From positions 225 through 21,841 of the forward strand of contig DJRM01000129.1 in NCBI GenBank assembly GCA_002440085.1: a DNA stretch of 21,617 bases, in the 5' to 3' direction. Numbering within the stretch: position 1 is the first letter of the stretch; the number at the start of each line of letters is the position of its first letter. This DNA is from Bacteroidales bacterium UBA6360 (lineage in GTDB: Bacteria; Bacteroidota; Bacteroidia; Bacteroidales; UBA932). Position numbers and translations under genes: made by a program. Positions 7,207-15,687 of this stretch are shown piece after piece. The notes beneath the pieces are model-generated. The model did no database searches. It saw only the letters and a program-made list of their open reading frames with translations, and was not told the origin of the DNA.

Positions 7207-8487
7207 CTACTCTACATACAGAAGCAGACCTTTAAGATACTCCCCTTCCGGATGATAGATATTGACAGCATGGTCGGCCGGCTGATTGAGCCTATCAAGT
7301 ATGCGGACACTGCGGCCTGTCTGAGCCGACGCAGAAAATACGGCAAGTGCGAATGCTTCCTTGTCTACAACCTGAGAGCAGCTGTAGGTAAACACAAGAC
7401 CGCCGGGAGCTACCTTCGAGATAGCTGCGGCGTTGAGCCTCTGGTAGGCACGCAGAGCATTGTCACGCGCTCCCCTATGCTTTGCGAATGCCGGAGGATC
7501 AACGATTATCAGGTCATACTTCCCGCTCGGAATGTTCTTTACATAGTCAATGGCATCACAGCACAGTCCGCAATGCCTGGCAGTCTCGCTGCATGTACTG
7601 AAACCGTTCAGAGCGACGTTCTTTTCCACAAGTTCCATCGCGCGGGCCGAGCTATCGACGGAATCGACATGAACGGCACCCCCAGAAAGGGCATACACAG
7701 AAAAGCCACCTGTATAGCAGAACAGGTTGAGAACGCGCCGACCGGCAGCATAGCGCTCCACAAGCGCACGGTTTTCCCTCTGATCAAGAAAGAATCCTGT
7801 TTTCTGGCCTTCAGTCCAGTTGACTATGAACTTATGTCCATTCTCAAGAACAACCTGCTCGTCATCACAGAATCCGTCTTTCCGGTACATGTATCCATCT
7901 ACCAAGTCAAGCCCGGCCTTGAACGGCGCCGTGCCTGAACTCTTGTCATAAACGGCCTTGAGCGAGTCACCATAGACAGTCTGCAACGCGGAACAAATCT
8001 GTTTCCTTGCCCGAAACATTCCGACAGAATGAGACTGCATGACGCATACGCCGTCATAGTAGTCTATGATGAGCCCAGGAAGATTGTCTCCTTCGCCATG
8101 AACAAGGCGATAGCAGTTTGTAGACCGCGAAAACTGTCTTCCAGCCTCAGAAGCCGGAATCTCCATTGCAAATCCGGCAGGGAGTTCTGCAAGTCCGGCA
8201 GAAATGCGCACTGCAAGCGCCCGTGAAATCATAGTCTCCCAGAAATCCGGCGCGAGGACGTCCGAGTCAAAGCTGAGAATCCGGACGGCGATCGAACCTA
8301 TCTGATAATGTCCGCAGGCCAGAAAAGTCCCGTCCGCAGCATGAACCGACACCAAATCACCCTCTGCCGGCGCCCCTTGAATCTGGGCTATAGAACCGGA
8401 AAACACCCAGGGATGAAAACGGCGTACCGATTCATCGCGCCCCCGGCGCAATATTATCTTTACCATATCGTTTCTTGATTTTGTCAT
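7207..8487 (-). CDS. RlmI-like class I SAM-dependent 23S rRNA (cytosine-5) methyltransferase
   Basis: Members of this COG1092 family (RlmI in E. coli) methylate C1962 of 23S rRNA using S-adenosylmethionine. The 426-residue product has an N-terminal PUA domain that opens with RRFHPWVFSGSI (22-33), then a central EEHEH-type region. A Rossmann methyltransferase follows, with SAM motif I as NLFCYTGGFS (254-263), the catalytic-pocket motif DPPAFAK (330-336) and the Cys motif SCSQ (369-372). EGQKTGFFLDQREN before motif I is also typical. Its start overlaps the stop of the exonuclease gene by 4 nt (ATGA), which supports translational coupling and this start; an in-frame ATG at 8466 is possible. It is the last gene of the peptidase-pssA block. 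Confidence 0.9.
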   Translation of the reverse strand: MTKSRNDMVKIILRRGRDESVRRFHPWVFSGSIAQIQGAPAEGDLVSVHAADGTFLACGHYQIGSIAVRILSFDSDVLAPDFWETMISRALAVRISAGLAELPAGFAMEIPASEAGRQFSRSTNCYRLVHGEGDNLPGLIIDYYDGVCVMQSHSVGMFRARKQICSALQTVYGDSLKAVYDKSSGTAPFKAGLDLVDGYMYRKDGFCDDEQVVLENGHKFIVNWTEGQKTGFFLDQRENRALVERYAAGRRVLNLFCYTGGFSVYALSGGAVHVDSVDSSARAMELVEKNVALNGFSTCSETARHCGLCCDAIDYVKNIPSGKYDLIIVDPPAFAKHRGARDNALRAYQRLNAAAISKVAPGGLVFTYSCSQVVDKEAFALAVFSASAQTGRSVRILDRLNQPADHAVNIYHPEGEYLKGLLLYVE

Positions 8488-9179
8488 ATCGAACGGAGTG
8501 GCATGTCTTCAGACACAATGTCGACAGAAACGACATCCCGCTCAAAAACAACCGTGGTCGGCCCAAGCGGTTTCAACTCCGTATTTTTCAGTTTCATATA
8601 CATCTCACGACAAATCCATGCATCCGTAGCCGCATATTTCAGTTGGGGCTCGGAAAGCACATCCGCCTCCCAGTTGGATAGCTGCTGTGTCTTGGAGACC
8701 TTCACACCGAGAATAATTGCAGCCATCTTCTTTACACTCTTGTCCCGTATGCCCCATTCCGGAACGATCTTCTGCAAATCCACAAAAGAGGCCGGTTTGA
8801 ACTTGGCATATCGCTGAAGTCCCTTTATGTCATCCGTAGTCGCGGCCCCAACCTTCACAATGTTCGGGTTTGCAAGGATGTTGCACAATGCCCGCTGCAT
8901 CCCGAGCGACTTTATCCGGAAAAGAAAAGCCTTGCCGCCGCCTGAAAGCTGAAGCAGCGCGACACCGGGATGAGGCGCATGAGGCGTAAAACACGGCTTG
9001 CTTTCGGTGTCGAAGCCGATGATTCTCTGCCTTTTCAGATAGCGTATTGCTTTTCTGTAATTCTCTGACAATGACTCTATCACATATATCTCCCCGGGAA
9101 ACGCTGCCAAAGGCAATGTTTCTATCGCCTCCGGAAGTATATTCTCTATGAAGTTATTCTCGTTCACCACTGCACTCAT
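8484..9179 (-). CDS. DEDDy 3'-5' exonuclease domain protein (RNase D / WRN-exonuclease type)
   Basis: A stand-alone 3'-5' exonuclease fold of 231 residues, with no HRDC or helicase domain. In this numbering, the DxE motif is GFDTESKP (Asp57, Glu59), the second Asp lies in TTDDIKGL (Asp117) and the third motif is YAATDAW (Tyr182, Asp186). That makes it DEDDy, with the SNWEADVLSEPQLKYAATD pattern (SNWEADVLS, then QLKYAATD) common to WRN-like exonucleases. All metal ligands are present, so it should be active on RNA or DNA ends; the substrate is unknown. I chose the ATG at 9179, preceded by GGAAGAGGG, over a GTG at 9197. It overlaps the methyltransferase gene by 4 nt and follows the lipoprotein gene closely. 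Confidence 0.85.
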   Translation of the reverse strand: MSAVVNENNFIENILPEAIETLPLAAFPGEIYVIESLSENYRKAIRYLKRQRIIGFDTESKPCFTPHAPHPGVALLQLSGGGKAFLFRIKSLGMQRALCNILANPNIVKVGAATTDDIKGLQRYAKFKPASFVDLQKIVPEWGIRDKSVKKMAAIILGVKVSKTQQLSNWEADVLSEPQLKYAATDAWICREMYMKLKNTELKPLGPTTVVFERDVVSVDIVSEDMPLRSI

Positions 9180-9200
9180 TACTTTACCCTCTTCCACTAA

Positions 9201-10454
9201 TCATTCTGTAAGCCGCTCCATATCAAGTATTACCGGAGCAACAAGACTGTTAACCTTCTCCAGGTGCTCTTCACTCATATACATGCGGTTGAGAGGAACA
9301 GTCCGCGTAATCTGCACACTTGCATCGGCCGAATGGTTGTATTTGAACTTGGAGGAAAGTGTTCCTCCGAAATCCACGCTTTCGAGCGGCACGCTTGAAG
9401 ACGGAACCGTCACGTATGCCTTCACCGCAGGATAAGCGATTCTATGCGTAAAAAGGTTTCGGCTTCTCAGTACACGATAGCACGCCCGTATAACCGCATC
9501 CTCCCCACCGATGAATTCAAAGTCATCCGCAAGCACCGAACGGTAGCTCTCCATATCCAGTCCCTGCGACGTCCTTATTTCCTCCAAAGCCGAGGAAAGG
9601 TCGTGAACATTAAGCGAGTCCGATGACGTTCCCACCAACACTGCGGAAATCTTCTCCGACGCGCCGGACGCGATATAACTGTCCAGAAAAGTGACAAATG
9701 AATCCTTGGAGGTGCGTCCGAAAACAGAGTGTTCAATATAGTCGGGAAATGTTTCATCATTACTCTTAACCCTGTCGTACACAGAGCGATAGAGTCCATA
9801 TTCCTGTTCTTTGGCTCCAGTCAGAACTGCAATGAGCCCGTTCGGGTGACGCAATCCGGCGCGTCGCATCATCTCGTCGGAAAGGGACAGAACCGGCAGA
9901 TCGATTCCCCTGGAAACGAGCAATGTGTCAATGTCATTCAATGCATACCGGCACAAATAAGGAGACGCCACAACCAGAGCCTTCGCCGGAATGCGTTCAG
10001 AGGTCATATCGACATCAAAAGTATTGGAATAGCAGAGACTTCCGAGAGACGCGACCGCCATGCTCACGGCAGCTTCCCGCATTGCCGGAATGTTCTCCGC
10101 ATCCACATATCCGCCGTACGGCGAGTTAGCCATGTCAAAGACGGGAGTGAAAGTCTCCCCTGCAAAATCATGAAGTTCATCCGGCTGTTCACGCCCGTCG
10201 ATGTTGTCAAAGCGGTCTGAACGCAGAAACTCGGACACAAGACCGCAAAGCGGATCAAAGTCTCCGATGACAGCGATACTTCCAGAAATACGTCTCGGGA
10301 CATAACTGTCAAGAATGTGCCATGCAACGGAACTCGTGTCAGTAAGAGCCATCTTAACATACGGGAGGTAAGGTTCAGAAACTTTGTGGTTTCTTTCACA
10401 CGCTATCAGAACAACGCATGAGAGCAGCAGGGATATGACGGAGACTCTTCTCAT
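9201..10454 (-). CDS. Predicted lipoprotein of unknown function
   Basis: I do not recognise this 417-residue protein. It begins with a lipoprotein signal: two Arg, a hydrophobic stretch and the lipobox LIAC with Cys19 as the acylated residue. The residue after Cys is Glu and no acidic surface-export motif follows, so it probably stays on the periplasmic face. The rest alternates predicted strands and helices, for example SIAVIGDFD, AKALVVASPYL, NGLIAVLTGA and ISAVLVGTSSD, each followed by a helix. That layout would suit a two-lobed alpha/beta protein such as a type I periplasmic-binding fold, but this is inference. There are no obvious metal or nucleotide motifs. It overlaps pssA by 4 nt (ATGA) and ends 21 nt before the exonuclease start, so it is co-transcribed with phospholipid and RNA genes. 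Confidence 0.8.
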   Translation of the reverse strand: MRRVSVISLLLSCVVLIACERNHKVSEPYLPYVKMALTDTSSVAWHILDSYVPRRISGSIAVIGDFDPLCGLVSEFLRSDRFDNIDGREQPDELHDFAGETFTPVFDMANSPYGGYVDAENIPAMREAAVSMAVASLGSLCYSNTFDVDMTSERIPAKALVVASPYLCRYALNDIDTLLVSRGIDLPVLSLSDEMMRRAGLRHPNGLIAVLTGAKEQEYGLYRSVYDRVKSNDETFPDYIEHSVFGRTSKDSFVTFLDSYIASGASEKISAVLVGTSSDSLNVHDLSSALEEIRTSQGLDMESYRSVLADDFEFIGGEDAVIRACYRVLRSRNLFTHRIAYPAVKAYVTVPSSSVPLESVDFGGTLSSKFKYNHSADASVQITRTVPLNRMYMSEEHLEKVNSLVAPVILDMERLTE

Positions 10455-11242
10455 TTTTCTTCCTTACGGGCAAACGGCAGCACCGCTACATTAAGCAGGA
10501 TATAATAAAGAAATATGAGACTGAAAGCCATCGAGAAATGGAACCTGAAAAAGGCCACTCCGGCTATTATGAACACATCTCCGGCAAAGAACGCGATTCT
10601 AAGCTTGCCGTAAAGCCCGGCCGCGAGGTTACGTCCCTTCTTTATCTTCATTGCAAACATCGGTATTTCACTGACAAGCAGGGCCGCGAGCATGACTGAA
10701 AGTGTCGGAACCATAATCCGCACGGTATTCCAGTCTGAAAGCCAGGTGGCAAAGGCATTATTCTCCGACGTCATCGCAAAGCAGACAAGAGCCGCAAGAA
10801 AAAGTGCCCCCGCAGGAGTGGCGAGTCCGATGAAATTCTCGCCCTGACGTTCGTCTATATTGAATTTTGCCAATCTCAGACCGGAAAAGACAGCTACGAG
10901 CACAGGCGAGCATACAACAGCCCAATGCACAATTGGCGGAACACTATATGCAAGGTCCAGCCCGTCAGAGAACGAATTTTCGGCAAAACAGACGGTCATA
11001 ACTGAGGGCAGAACGCCGAAACTGACCATGTCAGCCAATGAGTCCAATTCCTTGCCCATCGGAGAATACGCCTGCAGTGCCCTCGCGGCAAGACCGTCAC
11101 AGAAATCGAAGACAGAGGCCGCCAGCATAAGATAGAATGCCATCGGGACATCTCCATTGAGACAAGACAGAATCCCCAACACACCGCAGAGCAAATTCAT
11201 TGACGTGATGGTGTTGGGGATATGTTTACGAATGCTGATCAT
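10451..11242 (-). CDS. pssA: CDP-diacylglycerol--serine O-phosphatidyltransferase (phosphatidylserine synthase)
   Basis: Joins CDP-diacylglycerol and serine to give phosphatidylserine, the precursor of phosphatidylethanolamine, in the inner membrane. The 263-residue product carries the complete CDP-alcohol phosphatidyltransferase motif D-x2-DG-x2-AR-x8-G-x3-D-x3-D, with Asp46, Asp49, Gly50, Ala53, Arg54, Gly63, Asp67 and Asp71. It has about seven or eight hydrophobic segments. Its start, MISIRKHIPNTITSMNLLCG, is typical of type II PssA in Bacteroidetes. It lies 24 nt after the peptidase gene and overlaps the lipoprotein gene by 4 nt. The decarboxylase partner psd is not in the window. Confidence 0.92.
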   Translation of the reverse strand: MISIRKHIPNTITSMNLLCGVLGILSCLNGDVPMAFYLMLAASVFDFCDGLAARALQAYSPMGKELDSLADMVSFGVLPSVMTVCFAENSFSDGLDLAYSVPPIVHWAVVCSPVLVAVFSGLRLAKFNIDERQGENFIGLATPAGALFLAALVCFAMTSENNAFATWLSDWNTVRIMVPTLSVMLAALLVSEIPMFAMKIKKGRNLAAGLYGKLRIAFFAGDVFIIAGVAFFRFHFSMAFSLIFLYYILLNVAVLPFARKEEK

Positions 11243-11266
11243 AATCCATTATCCTGTTTAGGACAA

Positions 11267-12445
11267 CTATTTTATGCCGAGCTTCTTCTTTATAGACTTA
11301 GGAAGAGCATCCTTGTGTACAACGACATTTAGAGTCTTATAGCGGACGTAAGCATCTGAGGCATACCAGATTCCCTTATATTTTCCGGCTTCACCCCAGG
11401 AGTTCTTGACAATGAAGAACTGATTGCCGTTCTGATCCTTTGCAAGACCATAGATGTGCATTCCGTGATCATCCGTCGTCTGTTTGTTGTCGTAGGCAAT
11501 CTGGCGCATTTCCTGAGTGATCTTCTTTTCCTCGGCAGAGGTCTGCTCTGAAGGCTTTTCGTCGGACTTCCCTATCCAATGTTCCTGATCGGAACCCGCT
11601 GTCGGTGCCGCATCCACGTCAGGGACAACTGCGGTACCCATGCGTGTGAATCCTTTTTCACTGACATCCGCACCCCACGCGATGGTAAATCCCTTGTCGA
11701 TTGCGTTGTACATCACTTCCATGAGTTCGTCAATCGGAAGATTATATGCACTGCCCCATCTCCAGTTATCGCACACTTCGATGACAAATGGCTTGTAGAA
11801 TGGATGGTGCGTGAAAGACGTGAGGTTGATGTAGTCGTCGACGTTGATTCCGAGAAAGTCGCGGTACGACTCCGGGGTATATGTCTTCCCGTCAACCGTG
11901 AACTCCGTCGGAAGCTCGCCAAGGTATGCGCTGAGAATGCCATTGTAAGCGTTCTTCCACGCAGTCGTGAGAGTCTTGTTCGGATTTTCGGCAATAGCCT
12001 TTATGAAACCCTCAAGAGCCGCATCCATCTCCGCCTGGACAGGAAGTTCCGTCCCATAGTTCATTCCGGTGTAGACTTCCTGGGGAACAATTCCGTAGTC
12101 GCGGATTACCTCGTAAACATCCCCGAATGAACTTCCGGCCGAGAAACCGAGCTTGCCGTCGAGACGCACATATTTCACGCCCCTGTCAAAATAGGATCTG
12201 TTAACGACAAACATCTCTGAAAGATCCGTCTCGATGCCCTTCTGCCGCAGAATCTCCGACTCCACAAAAGAAAGCGCGGAGAAACACCAGCATGTGCCTG
12301 AACGATACTGATTCTTGATGCTTGTAATCGGATTTTCCTTAACAGTGGTGAACACGTACTCACCGTCCTTCGGCTTGTCCTGGGCCTGCACAAGGGAACC
12401 GAATCCCATGGCAAGAGCCGCAGCCGCAATGGCAAATTTCTTCAT
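11267..12445 (-). CDS. Secreted C1B-type cysteine peptidase (aminopeptidase C / bleomycin hydrolase family)
   Basis: A papain-like aminopeptidase of the PepC/bleomycin hydrolase family. Unlike the cytoplasmic PepC, it has a signal peptide (MKKFAIAAAALAMGFGSLVQA, cleaved after AQA or SLVQA), so it should act in the periplasm. At 392 residues it is shorter than classical PepC (about 445). The catalytic Cys52 lies in NQYRSGTCWCFS with Gln46 as the oxyanion residue. The His is in DDHGMHIYGL (His330) and the Asn is in VKNSWGEAG (Asn348). The C-terminus is basic (SIKKKLGIK) rather than the trimmed end that gives PepC its aminopeptidase limit, so endopeptidase activity is possible. It is the first gene of the block pssA, lipoprotein, exonuclease, rlmI-like, behind a clear promoter. 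Confidence 0.88.
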   Translation of the reverse strand: MKKFAIAAAALAMGFGSLVQAQDKPKDGEYVFTTVKENPITSIKNQYRSGTCWCFSALSFVESEILRQKGIETDLSEMFVVNRSYFDRGVKYVRLDGKLGFSAGSSFGDVYEVIRDYGIVPQEVYTGMNYGTELPVQAEMDAALEGFIKAIAENPNKTLTTAWKNAYNGILSAYLGELPTEFTVDGKTYTPESYRDFLGINVDDYINLTSFTHHPFYKPFVIEVCDNWRWGSAYNLPIDELMEVMYNAIDKGFTIAWGADVSEKGFTRMGTAVVPDVDAAPTAGSDQEHWIGKSDEKPSEQTSAEEKKITQEMRQIAYDNKQTTDDHGMHIYGLAKDQNGNQFFIVKNSWGEAGKYKGIWYASDAYVRYKTLNVVVHKDALPKSIKKKLGIK

Positions 12446-12486
12446 GATAGTATTATCTTAATTTATTTTTCCTCTATTGAAGCCCA

Positions 12487-12518
12487 CAAAGGTAAGGTTT
12501 TGCTTCAAAAAAAACAAG
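12487..12518 (-). promoter_or_regulatory. Promoter of the peptidase-pssA operon
   Basis: On the minus strand CTTG (12515-12518), 20 nt, then TACCTTTG (12487-12494). The -7 element is a full match to TAnnTTTG and the -33 element is a three-of-four match to TTTG. The start site would be near 12480, giving a leader of about 35 nt that contains GAGGAAAAA before the ATG at 12445. The rest of the 121-nt gap shows no clear terminator for the upstream nucleotidase gene. Confidence 0.65.
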
Positions 12519-12566
12519 TTCAGAACATCCTGCACAAACACACTGCAAAGCCAAGCGCCCGAAACA

Positions 12567-13382
12567 TCATAGTTTTTCAACTTTGATATTGCCCATGTTC
12601 AATCCCCAGCAACCGTTCTGAACGACAGGAATCTCAACGCCGTCAACGCCCTTTTCCCACCAGATCTCATTGAGAACGGTGTGGGAATGGCCGCCGACAA
12701 TCAGGTCCACATAGCGCAGTCCGCTGTCAATCAATGCCTTGTCTTCGGCAAATCCGAGATGGGTCAGGCAGATGACCATGTCACATTTCTTCTCGTTACG
12801 AAGATATTCCGCATAGCGGTTCGCGACCTCCACAGGGTCATGAAACTCAAGCTGCCGCGCGATGGCGGCGTCAACAACAGGACGCACATCGGTAGTGAGA
12901 CCGATAATTCCTATTTTAAGGCCAGCCTTGCGGACAATTGTGTATGGTTTCACATACTTCCCGAGCTCAAACCCGGAAAAGTCATAGTTGGCACAGAGTA
13001 TCGGAAACTTGAGTTTTTTCGCCCGAGCAGCAAGTTCCTCAAGCCCGTTGTCGAACTCGTGGTTTCCTATGGCCGTGGCATCGAAGCGCATGGCATTCAT
13101 CAGCCCGACCTCGACGAAGCCGTGCATCAGGGTGAAATATGACGTTCCTTGGCTGAAGTCACCGGCATGCAGGAGAAGCACGTTCTTTCTGCCGTCGGCC
13201 GCACGTACGCTGTCAACGTATGCCGCCCTTTCGAGCGTCCCCCCATGACCGATGAGCGAGCCTACACGCTCCGGCTCTATATGGCTATGGGTATCATTCA
13301 AATGAAGTATTGTAAGTTTCTGGGCAGAAGCGCCGTACGAAATGACGAGCAGCGCGGTAAGCATATATGCGAATCTTTTCAT
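12567..13382 (-). CDS. Periplasmic metallophosphatase: N-terminal domain of a UshA-type 5'-nucleotidase
   Basis: Carries the calcineurin-like dinuclear metal site of 5'-nucleotidase/UshA enzymes, which dephosphorylate nucleotides in the periplasm. The 271-residue product has a signal peptide ending near SYGASAQ. Metal motifs follow in order: LHLNDTHSH (Asp30, His32), LLHAGDFSQG (Asp75), GNHEFDNG (Asn107, His108), LTHLG, and GGHSH. It stops just after the metallophosphatase domain (VEKL), whereas UshA continues for about 250 residues into a substrate-binding domain. That domain is encoded by the neighbouring gene 12 nt upstream in transcription, so the two proteins probably work together. The metal site looks complete; nucleotide specificity would depend on the partner. 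Confidence 0.88.
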   Translation of the reverse strand: MKRFAYMLTALLVISYGASAQKLTILHLNDTHSHIEPERVGSLIGHGGTLERAAYVDSVRAADGRKNVLLLHAGDFSQGTSYFTLMHGFVEVGLMNAMRFDATAIGNHEFDNGLEELAARAKKLKFPILCANYDFSGFELGKYVKPYTIVRKAGLKIGIIGLTTDVRPVVDAAIARQLEFHDPVEVANRYAEYLRNEKKCDMVICLTHLGFAEDKALIDSGLRYVDLIVGGHSHTVLNEIWWEKGVDGVEIPVVQNGCWGLNMGNIKVEKL

Positions 13383-13394
13383 CGTTCCGTTCTC

Positions 13395-14258
13395 CTATTT
13401 TATGACTACCCGTCCGTCCGTGTGATACTCTATAGGTTTGCCGGCATCGGTCAGCGACTTCACCTTGTCAAGGATTATGTCTATTATATCAATGTCATAG
13501 ACTTTCATGTTACGGGAATTTTTTGCAAGATACAGCCCGTCGCCGCCTTCAAGAAGGAAAGAGATTGTCGCGACTCCATACCATTTGGAATCGTCAAGCG
13601 GCTCTCCGTCCAACTTGGCCGAAACCAGTTTCCCGTTCTCTGCGACAACCTCGCAGCCTCCGAGCACCTGAAAACGTCCCGCCGCCATCGTTTCGAGGAT
13701 TGCACGTATCTCGCTTCCCGGAAGTTCAAGATAGACAATCTGATTCTTGAACGGAAACATTGACTTCAGATCGTCAAGTATTATGTTGCCCTGAGGCATC
13801 GCACAGCGGATTCCGCCGAAATTCCCGACTCCAAACGAAACAGGCTTTCCGGATTCCTTCGCCACAGCCTCCATAATATTGTCAATGAACCAGTCGGAGA
13901 GTTCAGACTCTGGATATGCGACAGCCATCTCATGTGTGCTGTACCCCACGATCTCCCTCATCGGAGCCATCCGATCCTGTACAGAAAGCAATTCCTTGGC
14001 AGCCATGTATGTCGCCGTGTGCCGGCCATACACCCTTCCGTTGGGAGCATGGTACTTCCCGTTTCTGATTTCTCCAAGACATTCCTTCACATCCCCTCTC
14101 GACGGAGACTTCGCCCCCACACGGCTTCCGTCCATCGGTGTCAGAGTCCACGATACGACTTCGATCTTGCTTTCAGCCTGTCTTCGTCCCGCGGAATTTT
14201 GGGCTGATGCGGTGAATCCCGCAAGCAGCGACAATGTTATCAGTATTATCTTCTTCAT
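13395..14258 (-). CDS. 5'-nucleotidase C-terminal (substrate-binding) domain protein, secreted
   Basis: Encodes, as a separate 287-residue secreted protein, the domain that in UshA-type 5'-nucleotidases binds the nucleotide base and ribose. A signal peptide (MKKIILITLSLLAGFTASAQ) is followed by VGYSTHEM. The domain motif FGVGNFGGIRCAMPQG contains NFGGIR at 146-151, and the base-stacking and ribose motif is LLEGGDGLYL (GGDGLYL at 238-244). I chose the ATG at 14258 because a signal peptide starts at once; the open frame extends to 14315 and overlaps the permease gene. Its order is reversed relative to a fused UshA: the C-terminal domain comes first, then the metallophosphatase gene 12 nt later. 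By itself it has no metal site and should not be catalytic. Confidence 0.86.
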   Translation of the reverse strand: MKKIILITLSLLAGFTASAQNSAGRRQAESKIEVVSWTLTPMDGSRVGAKSPSRGDVKECLGEIRNGKYHAPNGRVYGRHTATYMAAKELLSVQDRMAPMREIVGYSTHEMAVAYPESELSDWFIDNIMEAVAKESGKPVSFGVGNFGGIRCAMPQGNIILDDLKSMFPFKNQIVYLELPGSEIRAILETMAAGRFQVLGGCEVVAENGKLVSAKLDGEPLDDSKWYGVATISFLLEGGDGLYLAKNSRNMKVYDIDIIDIILDKVKSLTDAGKPIEYHTDGRVVIK

Positions 14259-14290
14259 TTCAAGATTCCACAACTTCGTCTCTATCTGAA

Positions 14291-15661
14291 TTATTTCATT
14301 CTCAGCCATTTCCACAAATCCTTGAACGTGGATTTCTTCCCGAAGGTGAGAATGCCGATTTTATAAATCTTCGCGGAAACCCATGCGCACCCGAGGAAAG
14401 TAAGCAGCAGGAGCACTACCGAAAGCACCAGCTCCCACATCGGCACGCCGAACGGGATACGCGCGAGCATCACAATCGGAGAAGTGAACGGAATAATCGA
14501 GCCCCAGAACGCCAGCGGACTGTCCGGAGACTTGAACGCATAGAGAGCAATGAAGAATCCGAGCAGCAGAGGAATCGTCACAGGAATCTGCAGCTGGCTG
14601 CTGTCGGCCTCGTTCTCAACGGAGGAGCCGATGGCCGCGAACAGCGACGCGTAGAGCAGGTAACCGAGCACAAAGAATATCACGAATGAAACGAGTATCT
14701 CGGTATAGTTCAGCTCCCGGAGAGCCGAAAGCACGGAATTGTCCTGAGCGTCTAGACTTGCAGCCATCGCAGATGGGTCGAGGTTCATTCCCGCCGCATC
14801 CATGGCGGACTGGTCGACACCGGCCATTGCCGTCACCTGCTGCTGGCTGCCCATAATCGAGTCAAACCCGACAATGCCGCCGACAGCGGAGACAATCACA
14901 CCGGTCAGCACAATCCAGAGCAGGAACTGCGTCAGAGCCACGGCCGCCACACCGATAATCTTTCCGAACATAAGCTCCGTTGCCTTAACGCTGGAAACCA
15001 GCACTTCCACCACCCTGCTTGACTTTTCCTCAATCACCGAGGACATCACCATTCCAGAGAACATCGCGATGAACATGTAGATTATCATCCCGAGCAGCAT
15101 CGACACAATCATCTTCACCTCCGCAGAATCAAGCTTGGCCTCGCCGGAGTCGTCTATCGTATATGTCGTCACGCTGATGTCGGCCTTCACCTCCTCCATA
15201 ATCTGCTTGAGGTCTCCTATATTATAGAGGGATATGCGATAGTCCTCCACCGCGTCATCCACCTGCGACTCGATGGCAGACTTCATGTCAACGCTCAAGG
15301 CCTTCGTTGAATACGTTGTCACATTTACAGTCCTTGTTGAATCAATGACCGGAGACACTATCATCAGCACGTCTACGCCCAAATCCTTGAGATTTGCCTT
15401 AAGAGAATCCGGCTGATGTCCCGAATAGTCCGTAAATGTGTAGGAGTCATCAGATTCGAGCTTCGGCATGACTATCCCGGACTCGTCTATGACGGCAATC
15501 TCCTTTCCCTTGTCCTCCGCGAAGAACATTATCAGCGACGGAATTATCGTAACCGCGGCGAAGAGAACCGGCCCGAGAAATGTGATCAGAAGGAATGACT
15601 TTTTCCTAACGCGGGTCATGTACTCGCGCGATATGACCACGCCTATATTTCTGAAATTCAT
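14291..15661 (-). CDS. ABC-2 type (NatB-like) transporter permease
   Basis: Membrane subunit of an ABC-2 exporter, working with the ATPase encoded directly upstream. The 456-residue protein has a basic cytoplasmic N-terminus (VISREYMTRVRKKS) and a first transmembrane helix at about 22-46. A periplasmic domain of about 135 residues follows, then about five more helices from residue 184 on. The NatB/ABC-2 signature EEKSSRVVEVL (211-221) lies between the second and third helices, as in sodium-exporter NatB and related Bacteroidetes permeases. The order ATPase-permease and the 26-nt gap indicate one operon. The substrate is unknown; NatAB was first described for sodium, but most homologues are unassigned. 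The nucleotidase genes follow 32 nt downstream. Confidence 0.87.
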   Translation of the reverse strand: MNFRNIGVVISREYMTRVRKKSFLLITFLGPVLFAAVTIIPSLIMFFAEDKGKEIAVIDESGIVMPKLESDDSYTFTDYSGHQPDSLKANLKDLGVDVLMIVSPVIDSTRTVNVTTYSTKALSVDMKSAIESQVDDAVEDYRISLYNIGDLKQIMEEVKADISVTTYTIDDSGEAKLDSAEVKMIVSMLLGMIIYMFIAMFSGMVMSSVIEEKSSRVVEVLVSSVKATELMFGKIIGVAAVALTQFLLWIVLTGVIVSAVGGIVGFDSIMGSQQQVTAMAGVDQSAMDAAGMNLDPSAMAASLDAQDNSVLSALRELNYTEILVSFVIFFVLGYLLYASLFAAIGSSVENEADSSQLQIPVTIPLLLGFFIALYAFKSPDSPLAFWGSIIPFTSPIVMLARIPFGVPMWELVLSVVLLLLTFLGCAWVSAKIYKIGILTFGKKSTFKDLWKWLRMK

Positions 15662-15687
15662 GATATTATTCTATATTATCTTATTTC

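Noticed and set aside
14259..14315. Longer N-terminus for the nucleotidase C-domain gene
   Set aside because: A standard signal peptide starts at 14258; the extension overlaps the permease gene.
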